From positions 310,001 through 374,000 of the forward strand of contig JASJFT010000019.1 in NCBI GenBank assembly GCA_030770425.1: a DNA stretch of 64,000 nt, read 5' to 3'. Shown here in pieces: positions 34,136-45,181 of this stretch. Numbering within the stretch: position 1 is the stretch's first letter; each line of letters opens with the position of its first letter. The stretch is from Darksidea phi. Its lineage: Eukaryota; Ascomycota; Dothideomycetes; Pleosporales; Lentitheciaceae. The notes under the pieces are model-generated. The model searched no databases, was not told the DNA's origin, and saw only the letters and a program-made list of their open reading frames with translations. Position numbers and translations under genes: made by a program.

Positions 34136-36137
34136 TTAGTATCCGTCATAGCCCTGTGGTCCGGGTGGTTGCATATTGTCACCCGATCTAGGATTCCACG
34201 CAGGTTGCCTCAAAGGGGCAGTAGCACTACGCTGCTGTGGAACGGTTCCGTTCATTCCTTGGGACTGAGAGGCTTCGCGCCGCTGGATAGCTGATTGCAA
34301 CGTTGCCGGCAGACCCGAACGTGGATTTGAGGGGGGCGCGGTGCCTGCTCGGGCAGGCATTCCCGAGCTCTGTTGCATTTGCGCAGGCGATCCGGAGCGA
34401 AGAGCTTGAGGCAGCTGAGTGGGGGTATAGCTATTCGGGCCGTTTGGTTTTGTATAATAATGCTGTGACATATTGTCCACAGGGGTCACGTCGACAGGCG
34501 ACATCTCATAAGCTGGCCCCACCCTCGGTCCACGGTTGTCGAAAGGTGCGAAATTGGGACCGAGAGGAGAAACACCAGGCCGATCATCAGGATAAGGTGC
34601 ATTACCTTGCCCAGGAGATGGAGCCCGGAGATCTGAGGGCAGAGGCGACACCAACAGGGGCGAAGGAGAAACCCGACCGTTGTAGTTGGTATTGACAGGT
34701 GGAAGCATACTTCGAGGTGGTCGTGGGGATGCGCGACCTTGAGACATGGGCGAATACGGCCGCTTAGGAAACCCATTCTGAGGCGGCCGGTTGCCTTGCG
34801 GCCCATTGAAGTATTCAGCGTTGCGGTCTAATGGCGGCATAGGAGGGAGTGGAGAAGCCGCTCCCATGTCACTCGCTTGGCTGAGGAGCGGTTCATTGGA
34901 GCCAAAACTCGCAGTGGAGAAGGAGGTGCCTTGGGTATCTGAACGTCCTGGATACGGTCTCGAATTCAGTGATGCTAGGGAGGGCTTCGTGCCAGCCGTC
35001 TTCACCGTGCTCATAGTATTCGTGCGAGAAAGTGCATTGGATGAGTATGGCGGCAGAGTGGTAACGGTGCTGAAAGTGTCGGATCGAGACATGGTGAAGC
35101 TGGAAGCATCGTCGTCTTGGCCGCCGAGCTTGGGCAACGTTGGACATCTCTCTCCGTCACCCTTGGTCATACCTGCGCGCTCTTCTTTCCTGCGTTTCTG
35201 ATCCTGCTTCTCTAGTGCCTTCTTAATTTTCTTTCCAACGACTCGCTCGAGACGAGTCTCAATCTTTCTGCGGCAGTAGGCCGTAAGGCTACCGTCAGAT
35301 TTGGGGATGTGGGCCCAGAGGAAGCAGACGTAGAACAAGACCGAGACCAGGAGCGAGAGGGCAGCAATGGCCCAGATGACAAAGGAGAACAGCATGGTGA
35401 AATAGATGATGGTCTCCTGCTTGTTTCCAGTGTTTACCAGCGTCTCGATGTTCTTGAAAAATTGCACGAAAGACGACGTGTCCTTCTCTCCTGCATGTTC
35501 GCCGACGGGAAAGAGCTGGGCTTGCATGACGGCCCAGAGGGTCAGGGCATTGATGGCAATGCGGGGCCCTTGGGCTAGGATGATGATCAGGGCGCCTTTG
35601 AACTGGAAGTAGACAAACAGCGCAATGTAGTCGACGCCCTTCTTGCTCTTGGTCAACTCGGCGAAAACCAGGAATCGCCGCCAGCCCTGGCCCTCCTTGG
35701 TCAAGCGCATACTCTGCCAGATGGCAGCGAGCGGCTCGAGGTAGCACTCGGCGATTCCGCCCGAGCGAATAACGCGGACTGCTCTGACCCATCGGTATCC
35801 CAGGAAGACGTATGAGAGTATGATGGTTATGGCGAAGATCCACTTGGCCACGTCGAAGGGGACCTTGGGTTGCACCTGGCTCGACCACTTGTTGAAGGCG
35901 AGGAGGTTGACGGCGGTGAAGGCATCGGCGGCGTAGACGGCGCCCGAGACGAGGACGAGCATCCACAACCATACGTAGGACAAGGGCGTAAGGCACGATG
36001 TCGACTTGAAGTCGGACAGTGTCTGGCGAGGTTAGCAAGGCTTCCAGTGCAGCAGTTTCACGTCGACGTACAATGAAATCCCACTTCTGCTCCTCGGTCA
36101 CTGTAATGCCCTTCTCGCGATCTCCGCAGCACCCCAT
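34136..36137 (-). CDS. Kch1/Kch2-like fungal potassium channel
   Basis: Exons 36137-36072 and 36022-34136, with a 49-nt phase-0 intron, give 650 residues. The N-terminus GITVTEEQKWDFI, then LSDFKSTSC, is the start of the fungal potassium-channel family KCH (PF16944). Further family blocks follow: the first helix YVWLWMLVLVSGAVYAADAF, FTAVNLLAFNKW, the helix WIFAITIILSYVFLGYRWV, GQGWRRFLVFAELTKSKKG, and a further helix WAIAALSLLVSVLFYVCFLW. After about residue 290 the protein becomes a long Pro/Ser/Asn-rich cytoplasmic tail. The yeast relatives carry low-affinity potassium influx at the plasma membrane and promote calcium entry during the mating response. The frame is intact; this is a core-type gene. 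Confidence 0.9.
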
Positions 36138-37604
36138 GATGATGGTCCGGTATTAAGTTTGTGTAAATATCCGCTCAACGGTCTTCAGTCCAGCTGTGGT
36201 GTAGGGAATGACTTGAGCAACTATACCGACATTGAGTCGCGCTCAGAAGGCTGGCTGAAGAAGAAAAGAAGGTAGTGATGGGGAAAAGAGAGCGTGTTGA
36301 GTTGGCGTTGGCGGTGACAGTCCGGCTGCGCACCACTAGCTGTCAGATCAAGAGAGTCTTGACAGCGGGGGAGAGGAGGCTGCTCAGGCAGAGCGATGTC
36401 CGATTGCGTGGGTGCGCGTGCGCGTGGGTGCGACTCAGTACCTCAGGTGCGCATAATGCGAGACGGATGGCGTGTCTGAGTCGTCCAATTGCTTGAAATG
36501 TTTCGACTGCAGATGGAGCAGTCCCGGAGCAGCGACGGGATATATATCAGTAGGCGATTGCCGCTGTTGACGTGCGGTCCTACTATTGTGGCCGCGACTT
36601 CAGATGTTCGGTTGCAGGACAATAGGCCTGGGAGGGGTGAATGAGCGGCAGGCGCGACTGTGCGTCCGAGGAAAGGCACAAGAGGAGCCGAGTGCAAATG
36701 GAGTGAAAAGAGAGACTGGAAGATGAGTGCGGGCGGGCGTCTAGGTGCTCGCTGGCATGGTTCGTGTGGGCGCAAAGGAATGCAGTCGAGCGCCGGGCTG
36801 CTCTCGCGGGGAGTTCGGTGGTGTTGGTCGCTCCTGCCGTGCCTGGCGCTGGCGGCTGCCCCATCTCCGTGCCTCCGCGTTTGAGAACAGCCCCACTCCG
36901 CCAATCGCACGCCAGCGGCCGAGGAACCCCCGTTTGAACCGTCCTCCACCAGGCCCGATCCGGTAGTCAGCTAGCCTGTTTCTCGCTCGACACTCCGTAC
37001 CAGTGCTGCGATAGATTGCAACCTTCATTTCCAAGAGCCCTATCCAGCCTCGAGCAACCGTTGCAACCTAAAAGTCGTTCAAGCGCTCCCTCCCCCCTGC
37101 CGGTAACGCCAACTCGAGTGCGTATTGCACTTGGAGTTATTCTTACCCTGACCTGCAGCTGGTCCGTCGCACCGCAGCCCCTTGTGCCGCGTTCCGTGCC
37201 TCAAACACGCATATCACAGCACGTCTCCCCCGGCGGCGCGGCGCTTTCGGGGCATAACTTTTATTCCACATCTTCAGTCGTGTCGTCACTGCGGATCCGT
37301 TCGCTCTTCATGCTTTGGTGTTCAAGCCTTTTCCATAGGCCGAGCAGTCGTTCTGTCCATCTGGCCGTTGTCTCGTTACACAGCGGAGATGGTATTATTT
37401 GAAGCCAACGAAAGAGCCCTGGCTGGAAGATGCAATTTTGGCTACGTATTTGGCCTTCAGCGTTTACTTTGATTTCTTTACCCGGCTAGACGGAGAGTTA
37501 TCGCTCACTGATTAATGACATCCTCCGCTTCGCCATTGCATGCTTACCCTAACAAGCCAGCTACTCTATGCCTCGGTTTAGCTCTACAGTCTCCAACAGC
37601 ATCA
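36138..37604. other. intergenic, promoter side of the Kch-like gene
   Basis: This is a GC-rich stretch with many short overlapping frames in several phases, none with a family signature. It probably holds a long 5' UTR and promoter for the minus-strand channel gene and the 3' end of the monooxygenase gene. Confidence 0.5.
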
Positions 37605-39412
37605 TCAGCTGACCCGGAACCCCCTCATGCCCTGCTCTCTCACTTCACCAATCCTTCTTACATAATCTGGTAACCCACCCGCATAACTCAATGGCTCCAC
37701 CACTTTCCCCGGTATATTCCCTCCGTTATACGAACTCAGAACAGTGTGTCTTAGCGAATTCGCACTCTTCTCAAGCACCAGCTTCTTCCACTCCAGCTCG
37801 GCTTCTGGCTCGGCATCCAACATCGACTTGCCCTCGTCGCGCATGTACTGCAGGACCGAGAGGATCCAGTCCGCTTGCGGTTCTACGCATGAGGGGCCGT
37901 TGGAGTGTGCAGTTGGAGCTTGGGGACCGTAGAGGAAGAAGAAGTTGGGGAACGAGGATATTGTTAGGCCAAGGTTGGTGTATATGCCGGTCTCCCACTT
38001 GTCGCGCAGCAGCTCGCCCTGGGAGCCGCGAATATCAATGTCTTTTAGGCCACCGGTGACGCTGTCGAATCCGGTGGCGAGAGCAATAACGTCGAATTTG
38101 TGGACTACTCCGTCGGCAGTCCGGATACCTTCAGGCACAATGTCTTCTATGGGGTTCGTTCTGAGATCGAGCACGTCGACATTTGGCTTGTTGAACTCTT
38201 CGTAGTAGGTCTGCTCCAGTGACGGACGCTTTCCGCAGAAGACATGGAGCGGCGATGCAGGCGCCAGCAGGTCTCTCTTCCTGGGGTCATGGATCCTCGC
38301 GCGCGTCTGGGCAGCTGTCAGTGGGCACTTCTCTACAGTATTCGTAGTTACCCACTTTCCGCGCCCAGAAATCATACGCTGCATCGTTCGTCTTTTGGTC
38401 GACCAGCAAATCGCCATATGTGTTGGAGAAGTAGCGGAAGCCGCCCTATCGCGTGTTAGATCAGCCGGCGTCATCATTGGCCAACCCACAGCGAAACGGG
38501 AACGAACAGCCTTAAACCACTCACCATCTCCCACAAGTTCTCGAAAAACCTTTCCCGCTCCTCAACCGAGTGATCGTTCATCTTCAACTCCTTCCTTGTA
38601 CTATACAAGAAGCCTCCTTCATGCGTTAACCTTTCGTTAAATACCTCAGCAAGCCTTGCCTTCATCTCATCATCCTCTTCTTTTGAAATCTTCTTCTGCC
38701 GCATCGGACAGCACGTATTCGGCGTCCTCTGAAAGGCCGTCACGCTCCCCTCTTCTCCGATCTCTCTTGCCCACTCCTGTATGATCTGTACACCCGTCGC
38801 ACCCGTACCGATAACAGCCACTTTCTTTCCGCGCACATCGACACCTTCTTGTGGCCAGAAACTCGAGTGGTGCATCACGCCGCGGAATGAATCGAGGCCG
38901 GGCCAAGGGGGGAAGTAGCGTTTGGCTGCAAACCCGATACCTGCGATCAAATATTTACAATGAACGAGAAATCCATTCTCGCACCTAACACTCCAGCACT
39001 TCATTCCCTCATCTCCGATCCACTCCGCGCTCACCACTTTCTTCCCGAACTCCGTATCCTTTTTCAAATCTAGCTTCTCCCCAACAAACTGGAAATAGCG
39101 CTTCAGCTCCTCATGCCCGGGGTAGTGCTCGCTCCACGTCCAGTTGTCGTACACTTCAGGAATACCGAGGGCGTAGATGGGCCATTGCGAATCGACTCGT
39201 GCGCCGGGATACGAGTTCCAGTGCCACACGCCGCCGAAGTCTGAACCGGCTTCTACAATCTTGGTATTGAACCCGGCTTTGCGGAGGATATGGAGGAGGT
39301 AGCAACCTGCGAAGCCGGCGCCAATGCAGAGTACGTCAATGTCGAGGTCGGGCTCAGAATAGGGGCTGTCTACGCGGTAAGAAGTGGCGGAGCGTCCGAG
39401 ATTTCGTTGCAT
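37605..39412 (-). CDS. Baeyer-Villiger-type FAD/NADPH monooxygenase
   Basis: Exons 39412-38525, 38445-38356 and 38306-37605 (introns 79 and 49 nt, both phase 0) give 559 residues. The FAD site is CIGAGFAGCYLLHILRKAG near residue 30, followed by GGVWHWNSYPGARVD, typical of flavin monooxygenases. The BVMO fingerprint FRGVMHHSSFWP (FxGxxxHxxxWP) is present, and the second Rossmann motif VAVIGTGATGVQII binds NADPH. The third exon has the ATGFDSVTGG block. The enzyme inserts oxygen into ketones or oxidises related groups. It lies 5 kb from the GMC relic, with the channel gene in between, so membership in the metabolite cluster is doubtful. The frame is intact. Confidence 0.93.
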
Positions 39413-40460
39413 GATAGGTAGGACAATTGCTTATAAAGTAAATATTTGACTGATAAACAGAGCAGCAAAGGTCATTTCTACCTCGCGCGGCGACATCTTG
39501 CTCTTAAATGCAGGAAACACAGCCCTGCAACAGTAGCAACGGTCCATATGCTCTATCAAGCACTACCACGAGTCGAGCTACCTCGCTATCTATCGACTAT
39601 CGTGAGTGCAACTTTTACCAAGACGGGCAAGCGAACCCGGAGTCGAAGATCGCGCCTCTGCGGGGTAGAACGCGAACTCATCAGGACTGCGGAAGCCTGA
39701 TCGGTACGGATGACGTTACGGGGCTCCCTGTTAAATAATAAGAAGCGCCTGAAAGGTCCAACCACTGAATAGCATTGGAAAGTGGATTGGGTGGCACTGT
39801 GCGGCCCCTCCGCGATACTTGGTAGGGTGCTACGAATCCTTCCCGGTAGCGCGTTAGCGTATCCTTAGGTTATTCAAAGTAAGGCTAGAGGGCTAATTAT
39901 TCTCTTTCTCGACGTCTGTTGTACTGACATTCATCGCAGTCACTGCTCGGACCTCGACTGTTTACCCTAGGAATAAATATGATGCGTATTCAACAACATC
40001 ACCTCGGTTTCCAAACGTTTTGAGCGCAATCACCAGGCTCTAAGATTAGAATAAGAAGTTGAGAAAGCTAACCCAGAAGGGCACTACCTATCGTCTTGTA
40101 CCAGAGGCGCTGCTATGTTGTACTAGTCCTCGGCTTTTTGCCGCCAACTTAGGAAGGGAAGTAGTTGAAGGAAGGCATTACGGGACATCGTTTCTATCGA
40201 CCAAAGACGTATGAAGCTTGCAGCCAACCCTGACTCGACTCAAAATCTCCCGGGAAACTCCTTTTCAAAATCAACATGAAAACAAAACGTATATTCCATC
40301 GACAAGAAGCATGCCATGCTTGCGGTTAATCCCGGTGGCTCCGATCTAAAATCTCTCGGGGTCTCTTTCGCACCATTATCGAGTAAATAAGAAACGTATT
40401 TTCAAATCGGGCAAGTGGCTTGGACGGCATTTGCTTTAACACCCCAGGGCTCCAGGACAG
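39413..40460. other. intergenic, boundary to small-membrane-protein array
   Basis: There are no supported genes. It carries the promoter side of the monooxygenase gene (from 39413) and the 3' side of the first array gene. Related sequences recur inside the region (agaagcttgcagcc-like at about 40210 and gaagcatgccatgcttgcgg at about 40307), suggesting a decayed short duplication. Confidence 0.35.
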
Positions 40461-41167
40461 CTAAGGCGAATCATTGCCCGAGATGTGGTCAACCGATAAG
40501 TGTCGTTCTTCCTGGGGCATATCATGCGAATACTCACCGACTTCGCATATCGTTCCAACAAACTTCGAATTGCTCTCTGGAATCAATTCAGTATGCTTAT
40601 TTGTCCCAACATAGCGATTTGGCTCAGGTTCTTCCCAACGGGGCCTTGCCGCAGAGGCACCAGCATGTTCATTGTTTCCCGGAGATTGGCTCATCGTTTC
40701 GGCTTTTTCCACCTCGATTTCTCTCGATCCGACTTCTGCAGAGCTGGCTTCTGCTTCGATCCCTTCTCGTCCGATCTGTCTCAGTTCGATTTCTCCCAAG
40801 TCGGCATTCTCCCTCATTCCTTCCACCGACGTCAGTGTCCGCTCCGTGTGGCCCGAATACATGCGCTCGCTCCGATTGTTTCCGCTGGCAGACGACTCAC
40901 GGTTGCGATGCTGATCTATGCAAACCATCAATCTCTTTCACGCCGAAGTTTGTGACAGCATAGACCACGCATACCATTAATGTACTCTCGATCTCTGGCC
41001 TCCCTCCGCTGGTGGACGACATGTACGCATGCTACAACTAGAGTAGCAGCAGCTAGGACAATGGTCAAGATATTGAACAAGAGGGTTTCGATTTTCGATT
41101 CGTCTGAGCGAGGTGCGGTGGATGGTTGCCATTGGTCAGCAGAAGCTTGGCTGGTGTTGACATGCAT
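40461..41167 (-). CDS. array member A: small single-pass membrane protein (unknown family)
   Basis: Exons 41167-40975 and 40915-40461 (59-nt intron, phase 1, donor G|GTATGC) give 215 residues. The head reads MHVNTSQASADQWQPS, then ESKIETLLFNILTIVLAAA (start of the membrane helix, about residues 28-50), then the basic flank HQRREARDREYIN before the intron. The second exon is hydrophilic, rich in Glu, Ser, Arg and His, with no known domain. A TATATAA box lies at 41254-41248, 87 bp upstream of the ATG. Four related genes follow at 42.3-49.6 kb. By the positive-inside rule the N-terminus is outside and the tail inside. Function unknown. Confidence 0.65.
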
Positions 41168-42326
41168 AATCGCGTTAGAAGCTCGCAGATGCGAATGACT
41201 AAGAACCAGAAGAGCTGCTACGACAAAGACGCCGGAACCTCCAGCAATTATATACATGGTCAGAGTAATAGTTGGGCTTCAATTGAGATGCAATGCTGTC
41301 CTACGTCTGTCGCCGAAAAGAGAGGTGAACCACAACCCCCCTATGTTCAGGCGGGGCGAGCGGAGACGGGCAAAAGTGAGGCGACTTCAACGCACGCTGA
41401 CTCGCACTTATCACACCGCGTCCTACTCCTCTCAAATGCAGCGACACGACTCTTTGTAGCCCAAAGATACTTTGACAATGACGGCCCCGAAATTTTTTTA
41501 CTCACTCTCTTCCAATTGTCGGATGCAATTGCATGAGGACGACGCTTCTCATCTTTACACAGTGAGGGGTTTTCACTTTAGCACCCTAGAGCCTTACATT
41601 TGAGGTTCCCGGACTCATATTTTGCCCCCATACGCTATTAGTCCTAGTTCGCCGCCCAGCCTTCGGTTCATTGACATGCGCTCTCAACCACGACCCGTAG
41701 TACTAAGCGTCCCCCGACCTAAGATTCAAGGTACACATAGATACATGAGCTGCGCGATCGTTAGTGGGTCACAGAAAGCTCCTCCAACGACTTCGGTAGC
41801 TAAGCACGTAACCGCAAACATACAGGCAGCAACAGCACACCGAAAGAGAATGAGTAGAATGGTTCCAACGGCTGATCCACACAAAAGGTATTGGGTACCC
41901 ACGGAAAGAACAGGCTGGAACAGGGTTCCGGGAATCCAAAAAGGCCACTAATGACTAAACAAATCTTACATTTTTTTCCACACATTTCGACATTCGTCTC
42001 TCTCTATCAAAGAAGAGTTTATCGGATGTTACAACCTTGCATATTTTGAAGACCGAGTGAAAACGAAGACAGGCTTGGCCTCACTTTCCTCAAGGCTCGC
42101 CTTCATACCCCGAAACATGGTTCTAATCTACAGTACACCGGCAACGCTCTTAAAACAGCACTCCATCCCATCCTGTGCCCGTTCAACCAATTTCGAGATC
42201 GATGCTAACCGGCGTAGTTCTCCGAGAATGGCGATGTTGGCTTTCGATATCCTTGAGCTTGATGTTCCCTCTTCTATCACCCGCAGACGCCAGGTCTCTC
42301 GCTACCATCTCTACTTGTGCCCGTTC
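41168..42326. other. intergenic between array members A and B
   Basis: It contains the promoter of A. Around 41790-41900 a minus-strand frame encodes a hydrophobic stretch (GTILLILFRCAVAACMFAV) that could be a very decayed further member, but it lacks the head and intron motifs. The 42180-42326 part is the second repeat unit described with member B. Confidence 0.35.
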
Positions 42327-42470
42327 TCAAGATTCAAGTTCAATGGCCACCGGCGCAGTTCTCCCCAAATGACATTGTTGACATTCAACAGCCTCGAGCT
42401 CGATGTTCTCTCGGCTATCATCCGTAGGCGTCAGGTTTCCTCCTGCGATTCCTGTGTTGGCATGCTCAGA
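42186..42470. repeat. imperfect tandem duplication (~141 bp units) in tail exon of member B
   Basis: On the minus strand the segments reading ENIELEAVE...GRTAPVAIELES and GNIKLKDIE...RRTTPVSIDLEIG are the same module, offset by about 47 codons. At DNA level the plus strand repeats ggcgtagttctcc / ggcgcagttctcc and gagcttgatgttccctc / gagctcgatgttctctc. The duplication lies within the coding exon and keeps frame apart from the intervening TGA. Confidence 0.7.
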
Positions 42471-42788
42471 GCGGATTCTCGCCTCTGTGCCTGCTGCAAG
42501 GTTGCGAGCCTGATCTAACTTGACACTTAGTATATATCTTATACATCAGCACAGCCGCACTAGGGAACACATACCGGTATCGTTTCCTATAAGGTCATTT
42601 CGTCTCCGACGATGGACCATATACATTGCTCCTAACACCAATGCCACCAATGTGGCTGCGGGGAGCACGACGCTCCAGTTGTTGAAGAGAAGGGTCCAGA
42701 GTTTCGTTTCGTCTGCATGAGGCACTGCCGACGGCTGCCATTGGCCAGCTTTCTCATGGCGAGTGTCGATGTGCGAAAGAGCAGGCAT
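42327..42788 (-). CDS. array member B: small single-pass membrane protein, tail duplicated downstream
   Basis: Exons 42788-42575 and 42514-42327 (60-nt intron, phase 1, donor G|GTATGTGT) give 133 residues. The head MPALSHIDTRHEKAGQWQPS and the block DETKLWTLLFNNWSVVLPAA match the other members, followed by a second half of the helix and a basic HRRRR flank. The second exon is hydrophilic and ends at a TGA (42329-42327). Directly after the stop, in the same frame, a diverged copy of the last 47 codons continues to about 42186. The longer protein may have been ancestral, with the TGA being a later mutation. A TATA-like ATAAATA is at 42869-42863. Confidence 0.6.
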
Positions 42789-42875
42789 GGCTGAAGAAAT
42801 CCGTAGCGCGCTTGAAAGTTAGAGCGGAAGAGTTGGAGGTCAAGATGCTAACACTGCAGGCATATTTATTTCCTC

Positions 42876-43001
42876 GTTATCACACTAGTTTCTCACACTA
42901 TCCCCCTGATGCCCACTCCATTGAACCCACCCGGTTCTGTTATCACACTAGTTTCTCACACTATCCCCCCGATGCCCACTCCATTGAACCCATCCGGTTC
43001 A
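42876..43001. repeat. 63-bp tandem duplication
   Basis: Units 42876-42938 and 42939-43001 are nearly identical (starting gttatcacactagtttctca), with two or three differences. A related single copy of its 3' half, running on into gagaacaactacccc, recurs at about 43763-43822. It lies just upstream of array member B. Confidence 0.9.
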
Positions 43002-43019
43002 CTGCTTACATAACATGAG

Positions 43020-44340
43020 CGAGAACAACTACCCCGCAAGCTGGGGCAAGTGAACAACGCTAGTAATAGCACTGGCAGGGTTTATCAACCCCGCACCACC
43101 TCGACACCTCGATAAATCCACACTTCCAATTCAAAATCGGAATTCTAATCGATAACACTATTATTACACCGCCCACTGCACATGCCTCCAGCCACATCTC
43201 TCAACATCTGAACAATCCATTCTCATTCGACAAAAACATTCATCACTAGCCACACATCAACGTACTTAGGAAAAAAAAAACACCATATTACCCGCACACA
43301 AAGCACCGCACTCCACTCTTCACCCGAACCACACCATCACCACCTAATCAAATCTCCATATCAAGAACGCCCCCCATCCGGGAAGTGGAGTCTAGTAAAA
43401 CCCCATCAAAATCCTCATCCAACCTCCACAACCTAGCCAACCCTCATCCTACCAATAACACTACTACCACTACAACTCAACCAAATCTTCTCACACACAA
43501 TACCCGTAGCCACCACCACCCCGTAAACCCATCCTCTTCTCCACTCGCGCTCTATAACAATACTACACGCACCATAGCGCACAAACTTCACGTACTCCGT
43601 ACACCCACTCCAGCATCACCTCCAAAGCATCACCAAAGACCGCGATCAACACAGTAAAATCGACAGGCGTAACTAAGCGCGCAGAAAACACCACTACACC
43701 CTACATAGCTTTTCCCCTCCGAAAAGCACCCCCTTCTCAGAACGTGTGCGCAGAAGAGACATGGTCCACTCCGTAGAACCCATCCGGGTGAGTGCTTACT
43801 TACCCTGTACGAGAACAACTACCCCCATGCAACACCATTACAATCCAGTTCTCCCGAAAAGAGCCCACAATTCACCTACTCCGTGAAGTTGTAGAACAAC
43901 CTCGAGTAGCAACTCCTCCGCCAAATCCTCCAAAAGCGTCATCCCGACTCTACCACCGCGTGCCCTTCCGCGTAACCATTTGCATCATGTATGTGTAAGC
44001 ATACTAACCACTCTCGTGTACTGTGGGGTCCAAAAACCTCATCCAACCTCTCCTCCACACCGCGGGGGCAACCGACTACTTTCTCCAGTGTCTCGAGTCA
44101 ACCCCCCAGTACCCACCAGGGCTCCAAATCAACTAACCAATCACCCTAACAACTACCCGCACCTCGCGGAGCGATCTTACTCACCAGAGAAAAAAGTAGT
44201 AGTACCTCTCTCCCAGTAGAGGAGGATAACAACGAAAGGAAGGTCAAGGGCACCCACAGCGCCACACGCTCTACCAACGTCCTCCCGAACGTCGCGGGAA
44301 AAGAACGAGAAAAAGGGAGGCCACCCACTCCCTCCATATA
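43020..44340. other. A+C-rich, G-poor tract without genes
   Basis: For more than 1.2 kb the plus strand is dominated by A and C (for example ccatcaaaatcctcatccaa near 43403), with very few G, and no frame has a recognisable product. Such an amino/keto bias is unlike both flanks. Origin is unknown: simple-sequence expansion, an old satellite, or a strand-biased mutational process. Confidence 0.6.
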
Positions 44341-44479
44341 CCACCGCGCACTGTGGAGATTAGAATCCGAAAATAAGCGCAGTCGCTGTATTATTTCAGC
44401 GTTTTACGGTACTACTCTGTATATTGAGACGCCAGAGCGTCGCCTGCAACTTGTTTTTCCACCCCGCCGCCCGTGTTGC

Positions 44480-44790
44480 TCATCGGCCCGCGCGGTTGAG
44501 GTCATATAGGATAACTTTGCCATTGGCAGCAGCGGTCGCGATATGCATGCCGAAGTGGCCATGCGACCATTCCACGTCCTGGACCCCGACGCCGTCACGC
44601 TGGCGGGTATGTGAGTGGTCGGTATAGTTGATGACGGCAGCAGGCAGGTTGGTCTCTTCGACGATGCTGGCGCCGTGGACACGGACCGTCTCCAAAATCT
44701 CCCTGCCAGCGAGGCCCGTCTTGTGGCTCGTCTCGTGCGAGGAGCACCCGAGACTCAGCACGGGCCACCTTGATCAATAGTTGGGGACTG
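44480..44790 (-). pseudogene. truncated WDR24/Rtc1-like WD40 fragment
   Basis: The minus-strand frame reads LSLGCSSHETSHKTGLAGRE, ETVRVHGASI, NLPAAVINYTD, then VQDVEWSHGHFG and IATAAANGKVILYDLNRAG before a TGA. This is the first part of the beta propeller of the GATOR2/SEACAT subunit WDR24 (Rtc1 in yeast), which has VKWSHG..IATAAANG.I.+YDLNR. Only about 90 codons exist against a normal protein of well over 1000, with neither a normal start nor the remaining propeller. It is therefore a transposed partial copy, bounded on its 5' side by the palindrome at 44814-44855. Confidence 0.65.
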
Positions 44791-44813
44791 TGCGCTTACC
44801 GTTAAGGCCAATA

Positions 44814-44855
44814 GGAAACCTGTCTACCGTCTACGGTAGACGGTAGAAGGTTTCT
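44814..44855. repeat. near-perfect palindrome (hairpin)
   Basis: TCTACCGTCTA (44823-44833) and TAGACGGTAGA (44837-44847) are exact inverted copies around a 3-base centre, and GAAACCT / AGGTTTC extend the arms outward with one mismatch each side. It sits between the WDR24 fragment and array member C. It could be a transposon end, a recombination scar or a transcription terminator-like hairpin. Confidence 0.8.
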
Positions 44856-45181
44856 TATTTGCTACGCCGATGTAGAGACGGGCCTGGTTCCAATAGCTGC
44901 ACGGCGGCAGCAGCGATCGCCGACAGGGGTGCGCCAGGATGCCGGGGGTGATCTCACGCCGACAGGAGCTTGGGCTCGAAATAAACACTACCATGGCCCC
45001 TCCTCCCGCTGCTGCAACCCGCCACAGGGGCCGCTGCCTCACTTGCAGCTGCCCGCGCTTGCTCACCACCGTGTATAAATTATGCCAGTACCCAAGGTTT
45101 CATAAGAGGATACCAGAAAGATCATTTTTAAATTTTTAAGTACTATTCTTTGTCTACACTTGTGCTGCAAAGCTACGCACC
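44856..45181. promoter_or_regulatory. upstream region of array member C with TATA box
   Basis: TATAAA at 45074-45079 lies 103 bp before the ATG at 45182. The first half is GC-rich and contains a repeated cgccgacagg near 44918 and 44957. No gene is supported. Confidence 0.45.

Noticed and set aside
34303..35201. forward frames of 130 and 136 codons inside the Kch-like gene
   Set aside because: They are opposite-strand shadows of the low-complexity tail of the channel gene.
36443..37402. several 70-168 codon frames on both strands upstream of the Kch-like gene
   Set aside because: They overlap in all phases, lack family features and arise from GC-rich promoter sequence.
41790..41985. sixth member of the small membrane-protein family
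   Set aside because: Only a hydrophobic stretch is visible; the head motif, basic flank and GTATGT donor are absent.
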